Part shown: positions 7,979-17,670 of the stretch, piece by piece | Position numbering within the stretch: the first letter of the stretch is position 1 | How the letters are laid out: every line of letters begins with the position of its first letter | Source: Sulfurimonas sp. | GTDB taxonomy: Bacteria > Campylobacterota > Campylobacteria > Campylobacterales > Sulfurimonadaceae | DNA length: 64,000 nucleotides | Assembly: GCF_029027585.1 (NCBI RefSeq) | Contig: NZ_CP093397.1 | Span: 372,001 to 436,000, forward strand | Direction: 5' to 3' | Program-made: the position numbers and the translations under genes | Notes under the pieces: model-generated | Told to the model about the DNA's origin: nothing | Database searches by the model: none | The model's input: the letters and a program-made list of their open reading frames with translations, nothing else

Positions 7979-10516
7979 ATGAAAAAGATTAAAACTATTT
8001 ACTTAAAAGATTACAAAAAGCCAGAGTTTGATATTCAAAAGACTCAACTAATTTTTGAACTATTCCAAGAACATACAGTAGTTACAAATACTATGAAAAT
8101 TAAAAAGCTAGATGCCACAATAAAAGATATAAAACTAGATAGTATCGACTTGGAACTTTTAGATATTTGGTTAAATGATTTAAAATTAAATGATAGTAGA
8201 TATATTATAGATAAAGAGAGTTTAACTATTTTAAATGTTCCATCAGAATTTAGTTTAAAAATCATCAATAAGATTTATCCGCATAAAAATACAGAACTTG
8301 AGGGACTTTACAAATCTGGTTCTATATTTTGTACTCAAAATGAGCCTGAAGGTTTTAGAAAAATCACACCATTTCTAGATCGACCAGATGTTATGAGCAT
8401 CTATACAACAACAATCATTGCAGATCAAGATAAGTACCCTACTCTTTTGAGTAATGGAAACAAAAAAAACTGTCATGATTTTTTAAATGGCAGACATGGA
8501 ACTACTTGGCATGACCCTCATCCAAAACCATCGTACCTTTTTGCTTTAGTTGCTGGTGACTTAGGTATCGTTAGTGATGAGTTTACAACTGCATCTGGTG
8601 AAGAAGTAGAGTTAAATATATACTGCGACAAAGGAAATGAATCAGAGTGTTCGCATGCTATGAAGTCTTTAAAAGAAGCTATGGTTTGGGACGAAGAAAA
8701 ATATGGACGGGAGTATGATTTAGAGATTTATAACATAGTTGCTGTTGATAGTTTTAACATGGGAGCGATGGAAAACAAAGGCTTAAATATTTTTAATTCT
8801 CACTATGTTTTAGCCGATGAAACAAAAGCAACAGATGCTAATTTTATGGGCATACAGAGTGTTATCGCTCATGAATATTTTCACAATTGGACAGGCAATC
8901 GCATAACTTGTCGTGACTGGTTTCAACTTACTCTAAAAGAAGGACTAACTGTTTTTCGTGACCAATGCTTCTCTGCTGATTTAAACTCTAGTGAAGTACA
9001 ACGAATAGAAGATGTAAAATCATTAAGAGAGCGTCAATTTGTAGAAGACGCTTCACCAACAACTCACCCTATTCAGCCAAAATCATACATATCTATGAAC
9101 AATTTTTATACTGCCACAGTTTATGAAAAAGGTGCTGAAGTCATTAGAATGATTCATACTCTTTTGGGTGAAAAAAAATACAGAGATGCAACAGATTTAT
9201 ATTTTAAAACATTTGATGCTAGGGCAGTTACAACAACTGACTTCTTGTGGGCTATGAGCGAGGCTAGTGGTGTTGATTTAAAAGCATTTGAGCTTTGGTA
9301 TCATCAGTCTGGAACTCCAAAACTTCAAGTATCTCAAAAGTTTGAAAATGGCATCTATACTCTTAGCTTAACGCAAGTAATCCCTAAAAGTGTAGATGCT
9401 AAAGAACAAAAGCCTTATTATTATCCGTTAAAAGTAGGACTTATTGGTTTAGATGGAAATGAAATATTGGAACAAATTTTAATCATTTCAAAAGAAAAAG
9501 AAGATTTTATATTTGAAGGGTTAGCATCTAAGCCTTACTTATCTATAAATCGTGATTTTTCAGCACCAATAATAATTGATCAAGATGTAAAAGAGTACTC
9601 ATTTTTAATGAAACATGACACAAATAGTTTTATAAGGTATGAATCAACACAATCTTTTGGCATCGATACAATAGAGCAAATCATCTCCAATGGCTTGATA
9701 GATAATGAATATATAGACTCATTTGGTTATCTACTTGACCTAGATATTGAGCTTTCTTACAAAGCTTTGCTTTTAGAACTACCATCTATTTCTACTCTAA
9801 TGCAAAGACAAAAAGAAGTTGATGTTGAGCCTTTATATTTTGCGAAAAACAGACTACTTAAAGAGTTAGCATCTATACATAAAGAAAAACTATTAAAAAT
9901 TTACAAAGACTTAGATTCTTTAAGTATTGGAAAAAGAGCTATAAAAAATAGAGTTTTAAATATATTATCAGCATTAGAGAGTGAAGAAATTATAATCTTG
10001 GCAAAAAAGCAATATGAAGAATCTTTAACTATGACTGATAAAATGGCTGCTTTAATAATCCTTGAAGATATATCAAAAGAAGAATCTAACGAAGCATTAA
10101 AACATTTTTATGGCATCTATAAAGATGATACTTTAGTTATGAACAAATACTTTGGGATTTTAGCCTCATCTTCAAGAGAAGGTGTTTTAAAACGAGTTAT
10201 TGATTTACAAGACGACAAATCCTATGATAAAAAAATTCCAAATTTAGTGCGTTCTTTAATTGGTACATTTACAAGAAACTACAAATATTTTCACTCTAAA
10301 GATGGAGATGGATATAAATTTATAGCAGATAAAATTATTGAAATAGATAAAATAAATGCTCAAATGGCTTCAGGACTCTGTTCTTCATTTAGAATTTATG
10401 ATAGATTGAACAAATCTAATAAAAATGTGATGAAAATTGAGCTAGAGCGTATCATTTCTACACAGAGTCTTTCTAAAAATTCTTATGAAATCGTTAGTAA
10501 AATCTTAAAAGATTAA
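7979..10516 (+). CDS. pepN: Aminopeptidase N (M1 metallopeptidase)
   Basis: 845 residues, in the normal range of bacterial PepN. It removes N-terminal amino acids from peptides in the cytosol. The substrate-binding GAMEN motif is followed by the zinc motif HEYFHNW (first His at residue 298) and the third ligand in LKEGLTVFRDQ. The C-terminal half is the helical Ig-like and ARM-type region usual for PepN. A TACAAT box lies just upstream in the gap shared with the divergent binding-protein gene. Single-gene unit. Confidence 0.95.
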   Translation: MKKIKTIYLKDYKKPEFDIQKTQLIFELFQEHTVVTNTMKIKKLDATIKDIKLDSIDLELLDIWLNDLKLNDSRYIIDKESLTILNVPSEFSLKIINKIYPHKNTELEGLYKSGSIFCTQNEPEGFRKITPFLDRPDVMSIYTTTIIADQDKYPTLLSNGNKKNCHDFLNGRHGTTWHDPHPKPSYLFALVAGDLGIVSDEFTTASGEEVELNIYCDKGNESECSHAMKSLKEAMVWDEEKYGREYDLEIYNIVAVDSFNMGAMENKGLNIFNSHYVLADETKATDANFMGIQSVIAHEYFHNWTGNRITCRDWFQLTLKEGLTVFRDQCFSADLNSSEVQRIEDVKSLRERQFVEDASPTTHPIQPKSYISMNNFYTATVYEKGAEVIRMIHTLLGEKKYRDATDLYFKTFDARAVTTTDFLWAMSEASGVDLKAFELWYHQSGTPKLQVSQKFENGIYTLSLTQVIPKSVDAKEQKPYYYPLKVGLIGLDGNEILEQILIISKEKEDFIFEGLASKPYLSINRDFSAPIIIDQDVKEYSFLMKHDTNSFIRYESTQSFGIDTIEQIISNGLIDNEYIDSFGYLLDLDIELSYKALLLELPSISTLMQRQKEVDVEPLYFAKNRLLKELASIHKEKLLKIYKDLDSLSIGKRAIKNRVLNILSALESEEIIILAKKQYEESLTMTDKMAALIILEDISKEESNEALKHFYGIYKDDTLVMNKYFGILASSSREGVLKRVIDLQDDKSYDKKIPNLVRSLIGTFTRNYKYFHSKDGDGYKFIADKIIEIDKINAQMASGLCSSFRIYDRLNKSNKNVMKIELERIISTQSLSKNSYEIVSKILKD

Positions 10517-10658
10517 ATTAACTACCTAAAATAAGGCTTCTAAAGAAACTATAATTTAAATTTATAATAATTATTTATTTTTTTATAATTATTTTGTGAT
10601 AAATTTATGATACAATTATTATGAAATTATTAAAAAAACTAAATTATAGGGGACGAAT

Positions 10659-12125
10659 ATGGCAAGATTAGTTATTCTTGGTGCTGGTGTAGCAGGTCAT
10701 ACGGCGGCATCTTTTGCTGCAAAATGGCTTGGAAAGGAGCATGAGGTAGTAGTAGTTACTCCAAATGCAAAATGGAACTGGATTCCTTCAAACATCTGGG
10801 TAGGTGTTGGAGAGATGAGTAAAGAAGAAGTTACTTTTGACTTAGCGCCTGTGTATGAAAAAGCAGGGGCAACTTACAAACAAGCAAAAGCGGTTTCTAT
10901 AAATCCTGAGGGTAGTGAAGCAATTGACAAGTCTTTTGTAACTATCGAATATACAGGACAAGACAAAATTGGTACTACTGAAGAAGTTGAATATGATTAT
11001 CTTATCAACGCAACAGGACCAAAACTAAACTTTGGTGCAACTCCAGGACTTGGTGAAGGTACTAACCTAGGGGAGCATACTGTTTCTGTTTGTACTGCTG
11101 ACCATGCTGTTCATGCATCTCATAAATTAAATGAATGTATTGATAAAATGAAAGCTGGGCAAAAACAAAAATTCCTAATTGGAACTGGACATGGAATGTG
11201 TACTTGTCAAGGTGCAGCATTTGAGTATATCTTCAACATTGAACACAAACTTCAAGAGAAGGGTGTTAGAGATATGGCTGACATCACATGGATTTCAAAC
11301 GAATCTTTCTTAGGTGACTTTGGTATGGGCGGTTTGCATTTTAAAATGGGTGGTTTTATTACTTCATCTAAAGTATTTGCTGAATCTCTATATGCTGAAC
11401 GCGGTATGGATTGGATTATAGGAGCACATGTTAATAAAGTTGAATCAGGTATGGTTACTTATGAATCACTTGATGGAAGTATTGATACTCAAGCATTTGA
11501 TTTTGCTATGCTTATCCCACCATTTGCTGGTGTTGGTATGAAAGCTTATAGCAAAGATGGCAGTGATATTACAGATACAGTTTTTGCTCCAAATGGAATG
11601 ATGAAAGTTGATGCTGATTATACAAAAACTTCGTATGCTGATTGGGAACCAAAAGATTGGCCAAAAACTCTTCAATCTCCTGTATATAAGAATATTTTTG
11701 CTGCTGGTATTGCTTTTGCACCTCCACATCCGATTTCAAAACCTATGAAAACACCAAATGGAACTCCAATCGTACCAACTCCACCAAGAACGGGTATGCC
11801 TTCTGCAATGATGGGTAAAGCTGTTACTCAAAGTATTGTTGATATGATAAATGGAGCTAGCGAGCCTACACATACATCATCTATGGCAGAGATGGGAGCA
11901 GCTTGTGTTGCTTCTGCTGGGAAAGGATTCTTTAGTGGAACTGCTGCAGCAATGACTGTTTTTCCAATTGTTCCAGACTTTAAAAAATATCCAGGAACTG
12001 GTCGTGATATCAATGGTACAACAGGTGAAGTTGGTCTTGCAGCACACTGGGTGAAACATTTACTTCACCATTTATTTATGTGGAAAGCTCAACTTAAACC
12101 AGGCTGGACTTTAATACCAGAATAA
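10659..12125 (+). CDS. Sulfide:quinone oxidoreductase-family flavoprotein
   Basis: 488 residues. The N-terminal FAD-binding motif is GAGVAGHTAASFAAK; the second dinucleotide fold follows near residue 170. The segment PPRTGMPSAMMGKAV corresponds to the end of the SQR catalytic core, and the C terminus (HHLFMWKAQLKPGW) is a membrane-interacting amphipathic tail. SQRs oxidise sulfide at the periplasmic face of the membrane and reduce quinone. Where classical SQRs have their second redox Cys (FAAGVC-type motif), this protein has FAAGIAFAPP, while a C-x-C (MCTCQG) occurs near residue 186. It may therefore be a divergent SQR type or a relative with another substrate. AGGGGAC precedes the ATG. Confidence 0.75.
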   Translation: MARLVILGAGVAGHTAASFAAKWLGKEHEVVVVTPNAKWNWIPSNIWVGVGEMSKEEVTFDLAPVYEKAGATYKQAKAVSINPEGSEAIDKSFVTIEYTGQDKIGTTEEVEYDYLINATGPKLNFGATPGLGEGTNLGEHTVSVCTADHAVHASHKLNECIDKMKAGQKQKFLIGTGHGMCTCQGAAFEYIFNIEHKLQEKGVRDMADITWISNESFLGDFGMGGLHFKMGGFITSSKVFAESLYAERGMDWIIGAHVNKVESGMVTYESLDGSIDTQAFDFAMLIPPFAGVGMKAYSKDGSDITDTVFAPNGMMKVDADYTKTSYADWEPKDWPKTLQSPVYKNIFAAGIAFAPPHPISKPMKTPNGTPIVPTPPRTGMPSAMMGKAVTQSIVDMINGASEPTHTSSMAEMGAACVASAGKGFFSGTAAAMTVFPIVPDFKKYPGTGRDINGTTGEVGLAAHWVKHLLHHLFMWKAQLKPGWTLIPE

Positions 12126-12164
12126 TCAGCATTTAGTGCTAGAAATAATAACTCAGGAGATACT

Positions 12165-12368
12165 ATGAGCGAAGAAAAAAAAGAAAAAGTTGTTGCTGAT
12201 AAAGAACATGAGCATGTACAGCATGTAGAACCATATACACCTCAATTTGGTACCATGATACCAAGCGGTACTCAAAAGTTCATGAGAACTTGTGTGATTT
12301 GGCAACTATTTAGATTTATTGCTATAAATATAAAAATGACTATATTAATTATTAAGAGTCACCACTAA
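12165..12368 (+). CDS. Small conserved-looking protein next to SQR-like gene
   Basis: 67 residues. A charged, His-rich N terminus (KEHEHVQHVEPYTPQFG) is followed by SGTQKFMRTCVIWQ and a hydrophobic or amphipathic C-terminal helix ending KSHH. AGGAGA precedes the ATG, and it starts 39 bases after the SQR-like gene, so the two probably form an operon. I do not know its function. A membrane-associated helper of the flavoprotein is possible, since it has one potential membrane helix and a single Cys. The good ribosome site and non-random composition support a real gene. Confidence 0.7.
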   Translation: MSEEKKEKVVADKEHEHVQHVEPYTPQFGTMIPSGTQKFMRTCVIWQLFRFIAINIKMTILIIKSHH

Positions 12369-12376
12369 TATTTCTC

Positions 12377-12400
12377 GTTCCTTCAATTTTGAAGGAACGA
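12377..12400 (+). terminator. Perfect hairpin after the SQR operon
   Basis: CGTTCCTTCAA pairs perfectly with TTGAAGGAACG, giving an 11-bp inverted repeat with a 2-base centre. It lies right behind the 67-residue gene. No T-run follows on the plus strand (A-rich sequence does), so it is not a textbook intrinsic terminator; it may protect the 3' end of the transcript. Confidence 0.5.
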
Positions 12401-12435
12401 AGAAAAAAATCATTTCAATTTTACAAGGTTAAATT

Positions 12436-13239
12436 ATGATTAAAAATATAATCACATACCCAACGCCTACAGGTGTGGAATATGCTCCTGACATTAGAGT
12501 TTTTGATGAGCAACTATTTATTTTTATTGATGATTTAAAAGAAACTGCTGAGGCTAACAAGCTTGAGGGACTTGCTGCAACTCAAGTTGGAAGTTATTAT
12601 AATGTAGTAATAGTTAAAAAAGATGAAGAATTTTTAGAGCTTATAAATCCAAGAATTCTTCGTAAATCAGGAAAAGTAACTTCAAATGAAACAACTTCTT
12701 ACTTTCCAAATACAAGTGCTAAAATGCAAAGATATGAATCCATAAGCCTAGTTTATGAAGATAGAAATGGAGATTCTCATTCACTAAAAGCCGATGGAGA
12801 TTTTTCTATACTCCTTCAAAGAAAGATTGACTATCTTTTTGGAGCAAATTTTTTAACACAACTAAAAGGAAAAGATAAAGAAAATTTTGAAACTAGTTTA
12901 AATGCAAACGGGGCAAGTTGTCCAACAACTCCTTCAACATTTAGTCGAGATTATTTCATAAAAGCTTCAAACTTTATTTTAGTTGCGATGCTTTTACTAC
13001 TTATATCATCATTTTTTATAAGTCAAAAAGATATACTAGATGATATGTGGAATTATCAGCTATTTCTTTCATTTACTGTTTTGGGCATAAATATTTTTTA
13101 TGCTCTGTATTCATACTATGAAAATAAAAAGTTTAGCATCTGCACAAATTGTTATAATATGAGCATCTTTGGTGTTGTTGCAATGGGGTTTTTTAGATTA
13201 ACTATGATTATGCTAGTATCTCTTTTATTAATAAATTGA
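12436..13239 (+). CDS. Degenerate peptide-deformylase domain fused to membrane helices
   Basis: 267 residues. Residues 1-150 follow the peptide-deformylase fold: motif 1 is kept (LEGLAATQVGSYYNV), as is the strand ELINPRIL. Motif 2 (normally EGCLS) reads TTSYFPNTS without Cys. Motif 3 (normally HExDHLxG) reads RKIDYLFG without either His. All three metal ligands are therefore lost, and it cannot act as a normal deformylase. Residues about 173-267 form three membrane helices with a short CTNCYN loop. It sits 25 bases upstream of a hybrid kinase gene on the same strand, so a sensory or scaffold role is possible. That role is inference. Confidence 0.7.
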   Translation: MIKNIITYPTPTGVEYAPDIRVFDEQLFIFIDDLKETAEANKLEGLAATQVGSYYNVVIVKKDEEFLELINPRILRKSGKVTSNETTSYFPNTSAKMQRYESISLVYEDRNGDSHSLKADGDFSILLQRKIDYLFGANFLTQLKGKDKENFETSLNANGASCPTTPSTFSRDYFIKASNFILVAMLLLLISSFFISQKDILDDMWNYQLFLSFTVLGINIFYALYSYYENKKFSICTNCYNMSIFGVVAMGFFRLTMIMLVSLLLIN

Positions 13240-13264
13240 GTTTTTTCTGATTAAGGAGTTGTAG

Positions 13265-15547
13265 ATGTATGAAGAATTACCAAACTTAGTTAAACATAGA
13301 AATATTTTTATTGACTCTAAACATGAGATAGTAATAAACTGGTTATCTTATACTTCTCCCCAAAAAATATTAAAACAATATAACATAGATAAAGAGTTTT
13401 TTTTATCAAAATATGCTGGTGGTGTTTTTGATTACTTTATGAATGTAATCCAAGGAAGTGTTAAAATAGGGCAATGTCCTGTTATGAATGAGTTCTTACT
13501 TTACTTAAAAAACAAAGAGATGAGTGCTGATGAATTATTTGAAATATGTAATCATTTTCGTCGTTCTATGATTGACTTTTCTTATGATAAAAACCTTGAT
13601 TCAAAAGATATGACAAATGAAATATCTTTTATTTTTGATAAAAACTTTAGAGGTGTTTTAAAGTTTCATACAGAAACAGTTTTTCAAAAACTAACAGATG
13701 CCAGACAAACAGCAGATTCTGCCTCACATGCAAAAGAGTATTTTTTATCAAATATGTCTCACGAGATAAGAACACCGCTTAATGCAATCTTGGGTTTTGT
13801 AAATCTTCTTATGGATGAGAGTATTTCAAAAAAACATAGAAACTATCTAAACATTATCTTTAATAGTGGAGAAAATCTTTTAAGCATTATAAATGATATC
13901 TTAGATTTCTCAAAACTTCGTAGTGGTGAGTTTACTATCGAAGCAAAAAACTTCTTACCACATGATGAAATCAGCCAAACAATGGAACTTTTTGTAGCAA
14001 GTGCAAATGAAAAAAACATAACCATCACATCTTTTATAGACCCTTACATCCCAAAAGAGTTATATGCAGATTCTCTAAGAATGAAACAAATTTTATCAAA
14101 TTTTTTAAGTAATGCCATAAAATTCACCCCAAGTAGTGGACATATTTGCGTAGAAGCATCTTATAAAAAACAACATCTTATACTTAGTGTAAAAGACAAT
14201 GGGGTAGGAATAAAAAAACATGATTTAGACAGTATTTTTACTGCTTTTGTTCAAGCAAACTATGACCAACTAAAAGACCTAGATGGAACAGGTTTAGGAC
14301 TCTCAATCTGCCATCAACTTGTACAAAGAATGGGAGGGGAAATTGATGTTAAATCAACTTTCAAAGAGGGAAGCACTTTTTCCATAAGTATTCCAGCATC
14401 TTCTCAAAGTGAACTATGCCCTATTTATGAAAATTTGTTAAATTTTCAATCTTTAAAAATTGTTATTTATTCAGAAAATAAAAAGGATTTTTATAAAGCA
14501 GACTCTTTTTTAAAATATGCAAAAGTATTTGATATGAATGTAGAAGTTGTCGATAATTTAGATACTAATTTTGATATAGCATTTTTTTTAAATGAAGACG
14601 CTAGTGCAGATTTCAAAGCACAACTAATAAACTCAGATAAAAAATTTATAGCAATGGTTAATAAACCAAGTGATGAATATGATAAATATGACAACATTGC
14701 TTTTATATCTTTTCCTTTTTATTGCTCAAAAATTAAAGATACTTTTAGTGAAATTTTTAATCCAGATGCTTATTCCCCGCATAAGAAAAATATAGCTGCA
14801 AAATTTATTGGTCATATACTTATTGCAGAAGACAATGAAGCTAACCAAGAGCTTATAAAAATCATACTTACAAAATATGGACTTAGTTTTGATCTTGCTC
14901 ACAATGGTTTAGAGGCAGTAAATCTTTATAAACAAAATCATTATGATTTAATCCTTATGGACGAGCAGATGCCAATCATGGATGGTACACAAGCGGTTAA
15001 AGAAATTTTAGAATATGAAATAAGCAAAGGACTTGGACATACCCCTGTTTCAGCACTTACAGCAAATGTAATCAAAGGGGCGAAAGAAAAACGATTAAGT
15101 AGTGGCTTTGATTCATTTTTAGGTAAGCCAATTATCTTAAAAGATGTAGAAGAAGTTTTTACTCTTTACTTGAAAATCGACCTTAGCCAAGAAAATAAAG
15201 TAGAAATAAAAAACTCCAAAGATGCCATAATTGGATTAGATGCGACTAAACTAAAAGAAGAACTTATGCTAGATCAAGATGAGTTACTTATGCTTTTAAG
15301 GTTGTTTATGAAAAAGATGAAAACACAACTGCCACAATTAACAGATGCTATAAAAAACAGAGATTACAAAAAAATTGCACTTAATGCACATAGTATAAAA
15401 GGTTCTAGTGGAAACTTTAGAATAGAGTCAGTTCAACATGACGCTGGTGAAATGGAAGCAATGTCTAAAGATGAAAATGATACTTATGACTATGAGAAGT
15501 GTTTAAAAAGTATAAAGCAAAGAATTCAAGAGATAGAAATCTCTTAA
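13265..15547 (+). CDS. Hybrid sensor histidine kinase with receiver and HPt domains
   Basis: 760 residues, no membrane helix. Residues 1-140 are an all-helical N-terminal region of unknown family. The HisKA domain carries H166 (MSHEIRTPLNAILG). The ATPase domain has NAIKFT, DNGVGI and GTGLGLSI. A segment near 385-495 looks like a worn receiver domain without its acidic pocket. A true receiver follows with D566 (LILMDEQMP), and an HPt domain ends the protein with H709 (NAHSIKGSSGNF). All phosphorelay residues are present, so signal can pass His-Asp-His to a separate regulator. AAGGAG precedes the ATG. It is probably co-transcribed with the deformylase-like gene. The convergent response regulator at 15551-16300 is a possible output. 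Confidence 0.92.
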   Translation: MYEELPNLVKHRNIFIDSKHEIVINWLSYTSPQKILKQYNIDKEFFLSKYAGGVFDYFMNVIQGSVKIGQCPVMNEFLLYLKNKEMSADELFEICNHFRRSMIDFSYDKNLDSKDMTNEISFIFDKNFRGVLKFHTETVFQKLTDARQTADSASHAKEYFLSNMSHEIRTPLNAILGFVNLLMDESISKKHRNYLNIIFNSGENLLSIINDILDFSKLRSGEFTIEAKNFLPHDEISQTMELFVASANEKNITITSFIDPYIPKELYADSLRMKQILSNFLSNAIKFTPSSGHICVEASYKKQHLILSVKDNGVGIKKHDLDSIFTAFVQANYDQLKDLDGTGLGLSICHQLVQRMGGEIDVKSTFKEGSTFSISIPASSQSELCPIYENLLNFQSLKIVIYSENKKDFYKADSFLKYAKVFDMNVEVVDNLDTNFDIAFFLNEDASADFKAQLINSDKKFIAMVNKPSDEYDKYDNIAFISFPFYCSKIKDTFSEIFNPDAYSPHKKNIAAKFIGHILIAEDNEANQELIKIILTKYGLSFDLAHNGLEAVNLYKQNHYDLILMDEQMPIMDGTQAVKEILEYEISKGLGHTPVSALTANVIKGAKEKRLSSGFDSFLGKPIILKDVEEVFTLYLKIDLSQENKVEIKNSKDAIIGLDATKLKEELMLDQDELLMLLRLFMKKMKTQLPQLTDAIKNRDYKKIALNAHSIKGSSGNFRIESVQHDAGEMEAMSKDENDTYDYEKCLKSIKQRIQEIEIS

Positions 15548-15550
15548 ATA

Positions 15551-16300
15551 TTACTCTTCTATGCAGTAACCAATACCAGAAGCATTTTTAATAATTTCTT
15601 TTGGTAGCTTATTTCTTAATCTCCAAACGAGTGTTCTAACACTATTTGCTGTTGCTCCGCTTTCCTGCCAAACATAATCCATAGCTTGTTCAAATGTCAC
15701 AACACTTCCAAGCTGAGCGACTAAAAGACGCAAAAATGCATTTTCTTTTTTTGTAAGTTTAATTTTTTTATCTTTATAAAATGTTTCACTAATTTTAATA
15801 TCTATATAATATTCGCCTCCAAAATAAACTATTGGTTTATCAGATTCTTGTTTTGTAAGAAGTAACTTTTCTACATTTAAGATATCAATACCAGAAATCA
15901 CAGTATTAATTTTTCTTGCATTTTCAACTTCATACTTAAAAATAGCCATTTGAAGAGTTGCATGAAGTGATGAAGGGTCAAATGGTTTAACAATGTAACC
16001 ATAAGGCTCAGTAAGTTTTGCTTGAGCGATAATATTGTCATCGCTATAAGAGGTAAGATATATAAAAGGAATGTGATATTCCCGTCTAACTATGTCACCT
16101 AGTTCTATTCCGTCATTGCTTTCATCAAGAGATATATCTATGATTACTATATCTGGTTCCAACTCCTCAATTTTAACTTTTGCATCTATGGCATTATCGC
16201 ATACTGCAATAACATCATATCCATGCTTTTGCAGAGATAGATTAAGATTTAATGCTGTAATTTCATCATCTTCTACAATAATTATACTATTTTCAACCAT
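15551..16300 (-). CDS. Response regulator with winged-helix output
   Basis: 249 residues. The receiver has DD at 11-12, phospho-acceptor D55 (IVIIDISLDESNDG) and a VKPF Lys. A linker of about 40 residues is followed by an OmpR-type winged helix with the typical C-terminal strand (NASGIGYCIEE). The receiver resembles those of regulators paired with soluble or hybrid kinases, and it converges with the hybrid kinase gene, ending three bases from it. It is the likely acceptor of that phosphorelay, although no shared promoter proves it. Confidence 0.88.
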   Translation of the reverse strand: MVENSIIIVEDDEITALNLNLSLQKHGYDVIAVCDNAIDAKVKIEELEPDIVIIDISLDESNDGIELGDIVRREYHIPFIYLTSYSDDNIIAQAKLTEPYGYIVKPFDPSSLHATLQMAIFKYEVENARKINTVISGIDILNVEKLLLTKQESDKPIVYFGGEYYIDIKISETFYKDKKIKLTKKENAFLRLLVAQLGSVVTFEQAMDYVWQESGATANSVRTLVWRLRNKLPKEIIKNASGIGYCIEE

Positions 16301-16423
16301 TAAAATTCCCCCTTTTAATTTTTAAAAATGTGATTATTCTGTGATATTATAATATAACTTTGTGCTATTTACAATACTATAAAGATTATATGAATAGTGT
16401 GTTACTAAATAACACAAATCTAG

Positions 16424-17374
16424 CTAATTATTGAGCTTACACTCACTAGGATACAACACTTTTCCACATGGTACAACTAAAGAAGAGTTCTCTAGGTGTA
16501 CATCTTGGTCATCAAAAAATATATGTGCTCTAAAGGCTTGTAATATTTTACTTTTTTCGATACCACCTAAGAAAAATGCTTCATCAACATAAACACCCCA
16601 ATGTCTTAATGTTTTTATGACTCTTATATCTGACGGTGCATTTCTTGCTGTAACAAGTGCAATTCTAACTGGAGAAAATTCCATCTTCATAGGAAGTCTT
16701 TCTTGTAAAGATGCTAACTTTTTCAAAAAAGATGCAAATGGTCCTTCTTTCATTGGAGTATTTTGTGCATTTTTTTCATTTTCATGAAAGGCTTCTATAC
16801 CTTTTTCTTTATAAACTATCTCACTCTCTTCATCAAAAAGTACAGCATCCCCATCAAAGGCAATTCTAACTTGCTCATCACTAATATCACATTTATACTC
16901 AGGAGAAACTGACAAGACTGCTGAAGCACAAACTCTATTGTCTATCACTACTTGGGCATCTACCTCATTTGTTCTAAGAAACAAATCAACATTAAAAGCT
17001 TCAAGATAATCAGCACTAGACTCTCCTGCAGTAAAGGCAGAACGAGTTATATTCAGGTCTATCTCTCTTATGGTATTTAAAACTCTAACTCCAGTATCTG
17101 GCGAATTTCTTGACATTACAACTACTTCAACTAAAGGAGTTTCATCTTTTTTTTGAAATCTATTTAAGTTTAAAAGTGCTTTTATCAGAGGAAATCCAAC
17201 CCCTTTGTCTAGTGTTACTTCTTCATTTTTAAGCATATAAGCTCTATAAACTTCTATGGCTTTATCAGGATGCAAGGCATATTCTTTTTTATAAAGTTTA
17301 TCTGCCTCAGACAAATCAAATAAAGCAGTAGCAGAGATGCCAACAACAAGAGTGTTTTGTAAGTTTAGTGCCAA
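16424..17374 (-). CDS. 5'-nucleotidase (cytosolic, PF06189-type)
   Basis: 316 residues. The sequence matches the bacterial relatives of cytosolic 5'-nucleotidase I: LVVGISATALFDL near the start, VVVMSRNSPDTGVRVLNTI, and the acidic motif IAFDGDAVLFDEESE (Asp nucleophile and Asp partner). Toward the C terminus come VTARNAPSDIRVIKTLRHWGV and a final acidic IFFDDQDVH. It would dephosphorylate nucleoside monophosphates. Single-gene unit, with about 120 bases of non-coding sequence on its downstream side. Confidence 0.85.
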   Translation of the reverse strand: MALNLQNTLVVGISATALFDLSEADKLYKKEYALHPDKAIEVYRAYMLKNEEVTLDKGVGFPLIKALLNLNRFQKKDETPLVEVVVMSRNSPDTGVRVLNTIREIDLNITRSAFTAGESSADYLEAFNVDLFLRTNEVDAQVVIDNRVCASAVLSVSPEYKCDISDEQVRIAFDGDAVLFDEESEIVYKEKGIEAFHENEKNAQNTPMKEGPFASFLKKLASLQERLPMKMEFSPVRIALVTARNAPSDIRVIKTLRHWGVYVDEAFFLGGIEKSKILQAFRAHIFFDDQDVHLENSSLVVPCGKVLYPSECKLNN

Positions 17375-17412
17375 GATATATCCTTTAATGCTTATTATAG
17401 TAAAATTCTTTT

Positions 17413-17670
17413 ATGTCTTACTTTGTTTATATAGTTAAATGTTATGACAACACTCTTTACACTGGTATCGCTACTGATGTTACAAGACGCTTAGATGAGC
17501 ATAACAACGCAGATAAAGGCGCAAAATATACAAAAGTTCGCCGTCCTGTTAAACTTGTATATAGCGAAGTTCAAGCTGACAGAAGTAGTGCTTCAAAAAG
17601 AGAATATTTTATAAAAAAACTCTCACGAGATAAAAAACTTCAACTCATAAATCAATCAAGCCTCCAGTAA
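17413..17670 (+). CDS. GIY-YIG nuclease-superfamily protein (YhbQ type)
   Basis: 85 residues, the usual size of stand-alone YhbQ-type proteins. The motif is FVYIVKC followed by YTGIATDVTRRLDEHN, with Tyr, Tyr-x-Gly and Arg of the active site, then KYTKVRRPVKLVYSE and SASKREYFIKKLSRDKK. It is probably a structure-specific DNA nuclease or repair accessory. It converges with the napL-like gene and overlaps its end by 19 bases. Confidence 0.9.
   Translation: MSYFVYIVKCYDNTLYTGIATDVTRRLDEHNNADKGAKYTKVRRPVKLVYSEVQADRSSASKREYFIKKLSRDKKLQLINQSSLQ

Noticed and set aside
12377-12400. Hairpin as a definite Rho-independent terminator
   Set aside because: No T run follows on the plus strand, so it is listed only as a possible terminator or stabiliser.
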